Part shown: positions 34,271 through 45,434 of the stretch, one piece after another
Position numbering within the stretch: the stretch's first letter is position 1
How the letters are laid out: every line of letters starts with the position of its first letter
From: Chlamydomonas reinhardtii
Lineage: Eukaryota > Chlorophyta > Chlorophyceae > Chlamydomonadales > Chlamydomonadaceae
Length of the DNA stretch: 64,000 nt
NCBI RefSeq assembly: GCF_000002595.2
Contig: NC_057009.1
Location: 248,001-312,000 of the forward strand
Direction: 5' to 3'
The notes under the pieces: model-generated
What the model saw: only the letters and a program-made list of their open reading frames with translations
What the model was told of the DNA's origin: nothing
The model's database searches: none
Translations under genes and position numbers: made by a program

Positions 34271-35045
34271 CCTTCCTATGGAGATCCTTTGATTCAAGGT
34301 TACTCGCTAGCCATGGACATCAGACAGTGTAAGTCGCAGTCAACGTGAGGCTACAACGCAGGCAAGCTGCGGCTCAAGTTGAGCCTTAGATGCTCAGCTG
34401 AAAGGCCTGAGTCTGCTCGCGGCCAGGTGAAGACAACCTGTACGGCGCTTATGGGTAATTCCTCCATGCAGTGCCGCCAACCCTATGTCCCTGGGCCACA
34501 GCCGGGGCGAAAACCTGCGTCATCTCCGCGATGCCTTGCGTGCAAACCAATTCACGGGGTTGCATGGGGTGCCGGGGCCGCAGGCACAGGGTCAGGTGAG
34601 ACGAAGCACAGACACTTACGGGACGGGATGTTGCACCTGCGGGCCCGTGTCCCGTCCAGCATACATTGGTCGGCCTTCATGCAATGCCGCATTCATACGT
34701 TGCAGTGCGACTAAACCTGTGCAGATCTGCGCCGTACGTCGCTAAAGCCAGCATTTGGGCCGCTTAAAATGAGTGTCGGCAGGTGTCGGCTTGCGGGAGC
34801 GGTTGGGAGCTTGGGTGGGAGAGCACGGTGGGAGGGCCAACCTGGCCCGTGAAATGCTGGTGACCTGGACTAATGCTGCCCAACGTATGGCAAGTACAAG
34901 GCGCTAATGCGCTATGCGGCTAGACTGAAAGTGATAGTTAAAAGGCGCTGAAGCGTCAATGTGAGACTTGCAAGGCCGCACGACCTTCAGTGCCTGTCAG
35001 CATTTCCTCCCAGGGGTCAACCCCCTGATTTGTACCCTGGCCATT

Positions 35046-35455
35046 GACAAGATATGTGGTTCCCCTCGCAAGGGAAAAGTGGGCTGAGCCCACGCCACGT
35101 CTCCAGTCTGAGGCCGCAAGCGTCTACCTCATCTCCCGGACATAGCCGGGGTCGGTTCGTACAGGCACGGCCCGCCATAATGTGTCCAGCCACGTCCCGC
35201 TGTCAAGCACAAGCACAGCCAGCAATCAACCAAACAGCAGGAAATCGTCTAGCCACAACACTCCTCACTGCATGCTGCGGCCTACCACATACTGTGCTGT
35301 GCTATGCTTGCCAGCAAAGACCGCTAACCAGACACCGGTCGGGCCTCAACCTGCGCGCCGGCGTCCCTTCTCGGGCGGCGCCGCGCTCTCCTCCACGTGG
35401 CCTTGCCTGCCCCCTCTGCTACGCACATGCACGCCGCCACTGCCGCATCTACTCC
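35046..35455. repeat. Dispersed repeat, copy A
   Basis: Closely matches 41757-42150 over about 400 bp, with small indels and a GC-rich variable right end. The shared core starts at GACAAGATATGTGGTTCC and runs through GCACATGCACGCCGC. It has no recognisable coding capacity. It may be part of a non-autonomous mobile element. Confidence 0.8.
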
Positions 35456-37321
35456 ACCGTTACGCCTTCTACTCCGTCTAAGCCACCGCCGCCACCACGC
35501 CGCCGCATCTACTCCATCGACCTCAAGCTGGCCGCGTCCTGCCACCGCCGCAGCCGGAACCGCCATCCCCTACCTCAACTCCGCCGTCACGCCGCGCGCC
35601 AGCCGCATCCACGGCCACATCATGTACGACCTCCAACCGTACGATACGGTAAGCGCGACGTGGCCAACTTCGATGTACTCAGTGTGACGCGCTTCACCCC
35701 CTTCTATTCCTGCATCGCCAGGCACGTACGGCTCAACTTGTTCATCAGCACCCTCCTCACGCTGGCACGCCTCAGCACCGCGCTCGCCACCTTCCTTCGG
35801 GCCACCCGCCTCGCCCTCCCCTGGTCTCCACCTTCGCTCCTACCCCTTCGCCTTCCTCCACCGGGCACTGCGGCGGTTCCTCCACCGGCACCAGCACGTC
35901 CTGCCTGCACCGTCCCCACCCGGGTGCTCAGCTGCCTGCTGCCCGCCCCGAGCCTTCCGCCGTCGCCTCCGCTGCCGCCGTTGCCGCCGCCTCCTCCCCC
36001 TCCCCTGCTCCACCCCTCTGTCGGCGCCCTGCCGCCGCCGCCCCCGCCTCCTCCCCTCCCGCTCCCACACCCGCCGGTCACCCCGCCTGGACTTGTGACA
36101 TCATGGGCGCGTCCTCCCCATAACAGTCCGCTCGAGCTAGCAGCCGCCCAGCAGCCGTCACAACCAGCAGCCAGCATGTCGGCACAGTGCACGTGGACTT
36201 CTGGGCTTTAACAGCGGCGCTACTGAGCGGTCCGGTGGCTGTAATAGGTGTACGGGGGTGGGGCGCTGGACGCGGCCGACGCACGCCGCTTGGCGGTGTG
36301 GCGATGGCCGCGCCAGTGCTTCCGACGCCGTGACTTCCTGAGGCGGTACTGAAACGACGGTGACGGCTCCTTGTGTGCTGGAGCCGCAGCTACCAGTGTG
36401 CGGCGTGCTGCTTTTTGGATCCCGCCTTGGGGGCTGTAGGGCGCTGGGGGCTGCCGGTTCACCGGTTTAAGGTTGGGTTGGGCTGCAGCCGCGGGTAATG
36501 TGTTCCGCTGCTGCGACTAGTTTGGGCTCGGGGCTGGGCCTGCCTCGCCCGGCCGGACGGGGTGCGGGATGTTGCTGGTGCCGGGGCCGGGTTGGTGGTC
36601 TATTCCGGGGGCTGGCCTTCCGGCCGGCGGGCTGCGTGTACATGCGTGTCTGTGTGTGTGTGTTTGGGTGGGCGGCGCGGCTGTGTGGGTCTGCGTGTGC
36701 TTGCGCGTGCGTGCGTGCCTGTCCGTGCGTGTGCTCGGGTGTGAGTCTGTGCCAGTGTGTTTCGCCGGGCTTTAACGACACGCGTGCCTTTGGGTCCCCG
36801 GGGAGCTCTTCGTGAGCCCGGCCTCTCGAAGCTGTGCGCCTACCCCAGTGACTCGGCAGCTGCTGCAGACCGTGCCAGTTGCGCCCACCATGCCAGCCTC
36901 CACTGCCCCCTTTCCTCTTTCATCACTGCTCTGCTATGTCGCTGACCGATTACACAGCTTGTTGTTTGCAGCCAGCCCAGCATGCGCCTTGAACAAATCT
37001 CTCGCGCAACCCCCTCGATCCATACAGGGCGCGACGCAGCTTCACCCTGAACTTCAGTGACGGCCTTCCCGATTCCAACTCGCGGCGCTTCCTCGCACCC
37101 CGGTTGTGTTTGTCTCACACTCGCATTCGGCTCGCCCACCACTTAAACGTACAGTTCGGGCTCCCTCGTCTGCCTTGCCACGACCTGCTGTTGCCCCTGC
37201 TTGTCATACTGTCGCCCGGCCATTGCTTTGCTGCATTCTGTTTGCGTTTCCTCTGCGGCGCTCTTCGGCGCTCATCCGTGAACGTTGTTCGCCTGCCTGC
37301 AGGTGCACTGCGCATGTGCTT

Positions 37322-37324
<3 letters not shown>

Positions 37325-37389
<65 letters not shown>

Positions 37390-37394
37390 TGTGT
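37325..37394. repeat. GT dinucleotide microsatellite
   Basis: About 34 GT units with one interruption; a second GT run lies at 37415-37435. Confidence 0.95.
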
Positions 37395-37635
37395 CAAAGA
37401 GCACAAGGAAAACATGTGTGTGTGTGTGTGTGTGTTGCTATTGCCTGGCCGGGCGCCCCGAGCATGAGTAATGCGTCAGCAAACTATCAGCCTGCCAGCA
37501 AGTCAGCGACGTCTCGGCACATTTACTTCGGCGTTGTGTCAGCTGCGCAATCTGCCGTGCCGTTGCAAATTGAATGTTGGGGTCTGGGAGAACGCTACTA
37601 CGGGACTACGGGACTACGCCAACCTGCCCCTTACC

Positions 37636-37760
37636 CGGTCCCATCGCGCGCATGCACGCCGCCACTGCTGGGCGCAGGCCCCGCGTTGCCGCCGCAGGCG
37701 CCAGGCCTTGCACCACCGCTGCCGCCGCCAGGCCCTGCACCGCCGCCGCCGCCGCCGCCA
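37636..37760. repeat. Dispersed repeat, partial copy C
   Basis: Resembles the right, GCC-rich end of the repeat at 41757-42150 (ATGCACGCCGCCACTGCTGG followed by CCAGGCC/GCCGCC runs). The left part of the family is missing. Confidence 0.5.
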
Positions 37761-38117
37761 GTACTAAAATGTGGTACTCGCGGCGTGCGCCAGCATGATA
37801 CCGGTACTCCTTTAGAACCGACACACGCGCGCACGGACAGGGGTGTTCCTGGGGGGGGGGGTTCGGCAGGGTTCGGCGCGCCTGAATGGCTGCGCTCCAG
37901 GGGCTCAGCCAAGATACGACTCCGGGCTCAACACCTAGCACTGGTAGGGCTTGTTGACAGAGCGACTGAGCGTAGGTTGCGACTCGGCGTAGCTCCGCAC
38001 GGCCTGTCCGTTCGGGCCTCCCGAGCCTGGCAGCCAGCTGAAATGTGCGACTGAAGCCAGCTGACGTGCGTGGCAACGACTGCTGCAGCCACGCTTGCTG
38101 CCCATAAACAACTAAAC

Positions 38118-38122
38118 TTACA
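38118..38122 (-). terminator. Candidate TGTAA poly(A) signal of U2AF35
   Basis: TGTAA on the minus strand about 590 nt past the U2AF35 stop. Confidence 0.35.
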
Positions 38123-38708
38123 TTTGGGATTGCCGCCCGTCGTCCGCCTGGGTTACTGCTAGCTTCGCACAACAGCCCATCTTGCGACCTGCTTAGCCCC
38201 ATCCTAGCCCAAGTCAACAGGCCCATCTCCCGCCACAACATGAACACTGCTAAACGCAAACCAACATCCCACGCTCCGCATGGACGCACTGTGCCCAGCT
38301 CCCGCCGCCCACTGCTTCGCCGGCCATGCGCCAATCACGTCCATGACGCCGCGCACCCACATCGCCCGCTCATCGCAATTGAATTCCAGCAAAGTCCATT
38401 AAAGCCGCTTGCCGCTATCGCTGTGCTATATCGCGCACTGTCCGTGTGCAGGAAGAGCTCAAGACACGTCTCAGGTTGCCATGCCCAGCCCCCACACGGG
38501 CTCGTGGGCGCTTGAACGCATGCAACTCCTGACGCAATATCGCACAGTTCATGCTGCCGCGCCGCCAGGCATTGCGAAGGCCCGCCGGACTGACCAAGGC
38601 GAACTGAAAGCGTGGTTATATGTCGAAGCCACCTCAACAGTTGCTCAGACGTGGGTCCGCTCCCCCGTCCAGCCTTCCCATCCGCTTGCCCACGCCCATG
38701 TGCAGGCC

Positions 38709-40012
38709 TCACCACCCACCACCGCCGCCGCCACCAGCACTTCCGTCACGCTCTGTGTTCCATGCTGCAATCTTTGCGCGGCGCTCCTCCGACGTCTCGC
38801 GGCGCCGGTCGCCACCCCCCCGCTCGCGGCTGCGGCTGCGGCTGCGACCCCGCCCGCGGTCCCGGTCGCCACGGTCCCAGTCACGGTCCCGCTCGCGCCG
38901 ATCGCCGCGGTCCCCGCGGTCGCCGCGGTCGCGCCTGCGTGTGGTCGAAGGCGCGGAGGTATGGCCAGACATCAGCGCTCTGCATGGGATGTGGGCTACA
39001 CAGCCCACGTGGCTCCAAGCGCAGCACGCGCAAGGTAAGCAATACCTGCCCCTGTCCCTGCCTGCCGCGTTTCCCCACAGAAGGTTATGACCTCAACAAC
39101 TGCATTACGCACCGTGGGCTGCGGCTGCGCTCCCGGCGCTTGTACCTCCCAAACAGCTTCTTGCGCAGCTCCCGGCTGATGGGCTTCAGGTGCATGAAGT
39201 TGCAGTAGCCGCCGCGGTTGCACGTGTTTTCCTCGTACTGGCGGCACGTGGCCTCACGGAAGTCAGTCACGGGGCTGAATTCCACGATGATGGGCCGCCC
39301 GTCGTAGTAGCGGCCCTGCAGCGCCGTCAGCGCGCGTGCAGCCGCGTCCTCGTCCCGGAACTTGGCGTACACGTTCCCGACCATATGGTCAGCGAAGTTA
39401 TCGCACACGTTCAGGTTCTCCAGTTCACCGTGCGCCGCCAGCTCCTCAAACACGTCCTCATAGAAGTCCTGTTGGGCCAGCGCCAGGGAGGCCGGCAGTG
39501 AGTGGGTCGTGTTGCCGAGCACGCACGCAGCACGGCACTCACACTGTAGGCGGACACCCAGCGCCTTCGCTTTGCGCACCCAACCCAACCCTGCCCCCTT
39601 ACCCCACCCCCCACGAGCGCCGCCAGCATGCCAGACTCCGCATGACAGTCCAACGCTAGAGCTCACCTCGAAGTGTTCCTGAGCAGCCCTGGGATCCACC
39701 CGAATGGGCAGCCCGTCCGGCCCCAGCGGAGCGTTCAAAAGCGGATTCTGGTACATGTTCGCCATTAGAATGGTCGGGCTAATCGTCGGCCGGTTGTGCA
39801 GGCGCGAGCAGCGATCGCCATGGCGGCACGCTCTGCAGTCAACATAAAGGCGCTCAGGGCCTGGTGTCTAGCCATCGCAATCACAGCTTGCATAGACAAG
39901 GCAGTTAATCAAACGGGCTTGCTCGGTAACTCGCTCACCCAATCTTGAAGTAGAACGGGCAGTTCACGCGGTCCTTCTCCGTGCCGAAGATGCTAGCCAA
40001 GTGCTCGGCCAT
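38709..40012 (-). CDS. U2AF35: U2AF35, small subunit of the U2 snRNP auxiliary factor
   Basis: Recognises the AG of the 3' splice site as partner of U2AF65. Four exons, 39939-40012, 39667-39832, 39113-39468 and 38709-38934, sum to 822 nt, or 273 residues. The start [18 protein letters not shown] is nearly that of animal and plant U2AF35. The first CCCH finger uses [21 protein letters not shown], the UHM/RRM covers roughly residues 45-145 ([20 protein letters not shown]), and the second finger is [19 protein letters not shown]. The C-terminal RS region is dominated by RGD/RD repeats with only a short SRSRSRE run and ends in a Gly stretch and Trp, as in U2AF35 relatives. It resembles plant U2AF35a/b more than a splicing-inactive paralogue. 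Confidence 0.95.
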
Positions 40013-43000
40013 TTTCGGTCACTCTTGCACTCTAACACCGTCAGAACAGGACTTACGCTCGCATTGTGAGGAGGTCTCAAGTGTGCCAACTGCGCTAGGA
40101 CCTCGGGTGGTCGCTTTAGGTTCAACACGTTTAGGCTACGGGAATAGGGCATGGACGGCTTAGCTTATTGGGCGAGATGTTGGTCATGCCTGCATTCACG
40201 GTCAATCTCTCACCCCGGCCCGCCCCGGCCCCCCGCGCTCCCCACCCACCAACCTAATCTGTCCTCCAGACTCGTCTTGCAGCTGGCCGCTATGCACGGG
40301 GGTGATATTCACCCACAGACGAGGGCACCCTACTTAGCGCTAGGGGTGTATTACCAGAGCGGTGACAGGGGTGCCCCTGCAGGCCCCTGCGCGGTGATCT
40401 GCACGCGGCACATGTGCACAGCCTTGCGCGTCCAACCACCGCCGTGCAACGGCTATGCGCACACACAGGGTGGTGTGGTGAGACAGGACCATGGCCGGTG
40501 CGTTGAGGCCCCGACCTTCTATCATAAAAGCGTAAGCCTCTACCGTTTATTTCGGCACCCAAAGGACACAAGAGCGCAGCTACACACAGTAGGCCCGGGG
40601 TGTAGGCACTGGGGTGTAGGTCTGTAGGAAACCCCGGCCGTTGGTCACTACGATTTGGATACCTTGGACAGCTTTGTGCAAGCCCCCATCATGCTGGCTC
40701 GCTGTGACCCTGACGTGCTCACATGCGGGCCGGGCTCCAACTACGCTCTCACGCACGGTGCCGCCACAGGACTGCACGCTGGATCAGGTGCACCACCTGG
40801 TAGCCACACGCTCACACAGTATGATAATCAGTGCGGCAACGCTCCGTGATGCACGAGATGCACTGTGCGCCAACCGGCGTCTGTAAGGCTGCTGTTAGCA
40901 CAGCATGTGCCTTGACGGGCTTGGGACGTGTTGGGACAGCCTGTGCATGGGACAACCTGGGTGCTTGGGAGTTGGGACAGCCACTGTCAGGGAATGGGGC
41001 GGCTTTGGGCCATACGTTTGTGCTGTTGTGAGGGCTGTATTGTTGACTCAGAGCTTGCATTCCGGGTATTACAGCAACGCCTACGACCTGCAACCGGGTC
41101 GCTCCAGCTACCTCACAGCCTCTCACCGCTGAGACTGCGTGCTGGCTAGCTCGGGTGGCCAGGCTGGGCTGGAGGCTGGGCTCCCTGGCTGAAATTGTCG
41201 ACGTGCGTTGCGGAACTAATGCGTACGTAGACCAGAAGTCTAGTTGCGAACAGGACGGGCGCCAATGCTGTTGCGTTGTGTCGAGTCATGATACAGTGAA
41301 GTCATTCAGGCATCGGAAACGGCCCCGCACTGCTAAGTTCGCTAGGGAGCAGCAAGGGGCATCAACCCAAATGACCTAGCAAATGTGTAGCAGCAACGCC
41401 GCAAAAGGACTTGATGATGAGCGGCTTTCCTTACGGCATGTGAGGCTTCCGCCCCGTCAGGCCTTCCTCCTGCAAAGTGTGTGTATGGAACGATCCGCGG
41501 GCTGACACCTCTGGCGTCACCCGCACTTAAGGCCACCTCTCGGAATCTGGGCCCCCATGCACACGGGTACGGCAGGAGCCCAATCGCCTAACCGCAGCTT
41601 CATCGCAACCTGCACGCACGGCACTACTTGCGCCCCACAACCGGTTGCCCACGAAAGTCAGGTGCCAGCAATGGCGCGTAGCCTACCACCGAATACTACC
41701 TGCAATATGTATTTTGAGTAGCACGCCAGCTATTGCCACGTGTCACATGTACCGTGTTGACAAGATGTGTGGTTCCTCTCGCAAGGGAAAAGGGGGATGC
41801 GCCCACGCCACATCTCTAGTCTGAGGCCGCAAGCGTCTACCTCATCTCCCGGACAGAGTTGAAGTCGGTTCGTACAGGCATGGCCCGCCATGCGTCCAGC
41901 CACGTCCCGCTGTCAAGCACAAGCACAGCCAGCAATCAACCAAACAGCAGGAAATCCGCTCTAGCCACAACACTCCTCACTGCTGCGGCCTACCACATAC
42001 TGTGCTGTGCTATGCTCGCCAGCAAAGACCGCTAACCAGACGCTTTTCGCGGGCCCCAACCTGCGCGCCGGCGCCGCTTCTTGGGCGACGCGCCGCGCTG
42101 TGGCCTTGCTCGCCCCCTCCGCCACGCACATGCACGCCGCAACTGCTGGGCCCAGGCCCTGTGTCGCCGCCGGGCCCTGCGCCGCTGCAGCTGCGCCTGC
42201 TGCTGGCGGGGCCAGCCCCACCACCACCACCACCTCCACCGCCGCCGCCGCCGCCACCGCGGCGCAGGGCCGCAGGCCGCGCGCTACCAAGCAGCATCTC
42301 CATCAGCGCGTGCCGCATGTTTGTCGCAGAGTTGGCGTCGCGGCCGTGCGGGCTGCGGTGCAACGTTCAACTGGATGGCACCTGAGCCTGTCTGATACCT
42401 GACTCGGCCCCCCGAACCGGACTGATCCTGGGCCAGGCTTACCCACACAGTCCCGCAGTGTTGGCACACTTGGACATAGCGGGCACGCGAGCCACCTTAC
42501 GGCTCCTTTACCATTTGGCAGAAACGTCCTGCAAGAACGTGTGCACCCGTGTGCACCACTACTGGCCGGGCGACCCAGAGAACGAGGAGCGCGCAATAGC
42601 ATTTCAGCTCGCCGCCAGCCAGCAGCTCGACTCGCCCCCGGCTCGGGCGCTCAGTTCACGGTCAGCCCTTCCGCAGCAGCTCTGGATGATGGTAACGCGG
42701 TACTGGCAGGTACTGGTGACCAGGCTGCCCGCGGAACCGTTTGCGCGCGGGCGACGCTCTTTCATGTTTGATTGTTGGGCGTAACTTGTTTCTTGGGGCT
42801 CAGCTGTTTCAGCAACGGGACTACAGCAACCTGCCCCTTGCCATGTGCCCATGTCCCATCACACCCGTGTGCACACGTGCGCACCACTACGTGCGACCCC
42901 AGGGGTGCCCCGGCCTGGGAGAGCTTGTGAACCAGGCATGTCCCACGATGGTGAAACCCCTCCCCTCAAGGCACAAGACACAAGGCACGTTTGTCTTTCT

Positions 43001-44480
43001 TCTGGCTTACAAAGGCCCGCCTGGGGCTCGCGAAAGCGCTAACCGTCAACCGCAAGCAAGCCTATCCCGCGTCAAAGCCGCATGTATTGACGAGTGTTGC
43101 GGAACTAATGCGTACGCAGACCAGAGCGGAAGGCGGAGTGGGCTTGCAAGCGGCACGAGAGTAGGCAGTCAGTAGCGCAAGTTGCGAGTTCATATGTTAC
43201 CTGGTAACCGACGGTAAACGCTGTGGACGGTCGCGCCCATGGCTGGCTGACGGAAGGCGGCTGCTGTACTAGGATGGCTGGGCTGGACGACGGCGGCCGC
43301 ATCACCGCTTGCACGCCGGGCTGCACGTGCACTGCTGCTCGATGATGCCCTTGGCGCGCTGCCCGAAGCACACGCTGCGGTTGAGTTGTTGCGCTTCGCC
43401 TCGAGGATCAGGTGCTCGGGGTTGCAGCACCGTGGGTGGTGGCAGAGGTGCGACGCCTCGGGCTTCTCGGTCTGGGAAGGGAGGGGCCGCGTCCACTCCT
43501 AGTACAAGCAAAAGCAGAGGGTCCGTCTCCTGGGTTGCAATTCGCGAACTGCAGGTCATGGCAGCAAGGCTATGATGGCTGTAGGCCCTCACGGCAATGG
43601 TGACATTATGTAATTCATGTCTGTGTAGCAATGCGGGCCCAGCAGGATGGCCCCGTTCAGGCTTGGGGGGCTGCGCGCCATTAAATGGGGAACCCTGCCA
43701 CGCGTGCGGCAAGCAAACGGTGGCAAGCTCCGACATTCGACGCAGAGTGCCATTGGCTTGCATGGCGTGCACACGTCGTACACGCGGTCTCATGTGCTTG
43801 TGCCTCATGGTACAGCGTGGCCGTGCTCCTGGGGTAGGTCTAGGTCCTGGACATGCCCACCTTTGCCCGCCGCTGTCCTCCGCCAGCGGCCAGCCCCCCT
43901 CGTTGTGTGCAGAGAGCTTGGCGACTCAGGAAATGCGGCACAGCCCTCATACACCCGGCCACCTTTTCTTGCTCTCGGCTAGAATTAGAATGCAAGCATT
44001 CGAGGCGAAGTGTGAGGGTGGTGGGCGCCAGGGTGCGCCTGGACCCCGGAAACACGCTGCCGCGCCGTGCTTTGATGAAACCACGAGGATGGCATGTGAC
44101 CTTTATTACGTTGCGCCCCTACCTGCCGCGGGCGCTCGCCAACCGAGCGCTTGGAACCGAGTCGCTCTCCAAAATGTGGCTGCAGCTATCGTGTTGCGGC
44201 ATACACGCCAGCTTGCGTTGCACGTACTCTTTGCATTGCAAAAACACAGTGCGGGGCAATGTTTCCGCACGGGCACTTAAGCCCGGTAAAACGCTGGTTT
44301 GGAATCGGGCGGGATGGGACGCTGGCGGGGGCACCAAGCCCTTGCCTCAAGCCCAAGGCCTACAGCTGCCTAGCGTCACTTGTCCATGCTTCTATAGAGC
44401 ACATAATCTCTTTGCCTGCTTTCGCGACCTGCTGGCTGGGCCATCCTAGGCTTAGGAGAAGATCGCAACAGCAAACAAGG
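40013..44480. other. Gene-poor, repeat-bearing region between divergent genes
   Basis: No supported gene in 4.5 kb. It holds a dispersed repeat at 41757-42150, a 30-bp motif (TTGCGGAACTAATGCGTACG) at about 41210 and again at about 43100, the GGGACTAC-type dispersed motif at 42818, and the upstream region of the gene at 44481. Open frames are short and lack family features. Confidence 0.6.
41757..42150. repeat. Dispersed repeat, copy B
   Basis: Second copy of the family at 35046-35455, in the same orientation. The following GCC-rich part (to about 42270) resembles 37636-37760. Confidence 0.8.
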
Positions 44481-45434
44481 ATGCGCGCCGCGCGCGTGCT
44501 GCCGCTGCTGCTCCTGGCGGTGGCGGCCTCCCGCTGCTTCGCCCAGTATGAGTATGACTATGGCTACGGCTATGGCTACGACTTTTATGATACCGAGGAT
44601 GATTTCTATTATGACGAGTATGGGTACTATGGCGACGAGGACGAGGCGTACTATGAGTACTATGGCTACTACGCCGACGATTTTGCGGGCTATGAGGACT
44701 ATTACATGGAGGAGTATGACTTCTTTGAGGAGTGCTTCTTTGACACCAACGGCAAGCCCGTGCTCGCGAACGGCACCGCCTCCTGCGACATTAAGATTAA
44801 GGGCGTGGACAAGCAGGCAGACCGGCTGCAGGGCGGGCTCGACGGCGTTTACCAGCTGACCAGCTGCTACAATGGCAAGCCTATGTACAAGCGCAAGAAC
44901 AGCCCTGCCGGCGACGACCGCGTCCTTTGGTACTCCAGCACTTTCGGTGATTGGGACGTCTCCAAGGGTGCCGAGCCCAACGAGGCGGAGATCCTCATGT
45001 ATGGTGGCGAAATGGAGCACGCCTCTGTCCCGCTCTTCGTTGGCAGCTGGCACCTGGGCGGCGATCTTCGCTCCGACACCTCACTGGGCGAGGACGACTA
45101 CCTGCCCATCAGCGTGGCTGTCTCATGCGCGGACGGCACCGTTTACAAGGAGGACGACGTGACCTCCTACAAGCAGTTCAGCGGCCCCGTGCTCACTGAC
45201 GAGGAGATTGAGGCCAAGTACCAGTACATCTATGAGAAGTACAGCCGTGCCGACCCCAGCCCAACCATCAACTTCACCTTCGTCGTGCTGCTGGTCATGA
45301 CCGGCCTCACAATTGTGCTGGCCATTCCTTACTTCTTGCTGCGGAAGAAGGGCGCAAAGGGCGGCTCGATATCTATGAGCTTCGCACAGATGCTGAGCCA
45401 GAGCAAGAAGAAGAGTACGGGGCACATCAACTAG
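44481..45434 (+). CDS. Intronless secreted or type I membrane protein with Tyr/Asp-rich segment
   Basis: Not recognised. One open frame of 318 codons (317 residues). The ATG at 44481 is chosen over upstream in-frame codons because it starts a clear signal peptide (MRAARVLPLLLLAVAASRCFA). Residues of about 23-85 are almost only Tyr, Asp, Glu, Gly and Phe, with about a third Tyr (for example YDYGYGYGYDFYD). The middle (about 90-265) looks folded, with Cys residues that could pair (EECFFD, ASCDIKI, TSCYNGK, VSCADG). A single membrane segment near the C-terminus (FTFVVLLVMTGLTIVLAIPY) is followed by a Lys-rich, presumably cytosolic tail. The layout suggests a surface or wall-facing protein; dityrosine cross-linking or metal binding by the acidic-Tyr segment is speculation. 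Confidence 0.85.
   Translation: MRAARVLPLLLLAVAASRCFAQYEYDYGYGYGYDFYDTEDDFYYDEYGYYGDEDEAYYEYYGYYADDFAGYEDYYMEEYDFFEECFFDTNGKPVLANGTASCDIKIKGVDKQADRLQGGLDGVYQLTSCYNGKPMYKRKNSPAGDDRVLWYSSTFGDWDVSKGAEPNEAEILMYGGEMEHASVPLFVGSWHLGGDLRSDTSLGEDDYLPISVAVSCADGTVYKEDDVTSYKQFSGPVLTDEEIEAKYQYIYEKYSRADPSPTINFTFVVLLVMTGLTIVLAIPYFLLRKKGAKGGSISMSFAQMLSQSKKKSTGHIN

Larger units (their letters stand above)
34271..38708. other. Repeat-bearing intergenic region between METH and U2AF35
   Basis: No supported gene. It holds the METH promoter, a dispersed 400-bp repeat at 35046-35455, Pro-rich open frames between 35.4 and 36.2 kb that are compositional, a G/T-rich stretch at 36.6-36.8 kb, a long GT microsatellite at 37325-37394, a partial repeat copy at 37636-37760 and the U2AF35 3' UTR on the right. 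Confidence 0.6.

Noticed and set aside
35054-36211. 385-codon plus-strand frame rich in Pro, Arg and Ser
   Set aside because: It starts inside a dispersed repeat and continues through Pro-coding CCTCC/CCGCC runs. Other frames are also open, and no domain or conserved motif is visible.
43105-44449. Several 70-230-codon frames in both strands upstream of the Tyr-rich protein gene
   Set aside because: No start context, domain or codon-bias support, and they overlap each other. The region has the lower GC and mixed composition of intergenic DNA.
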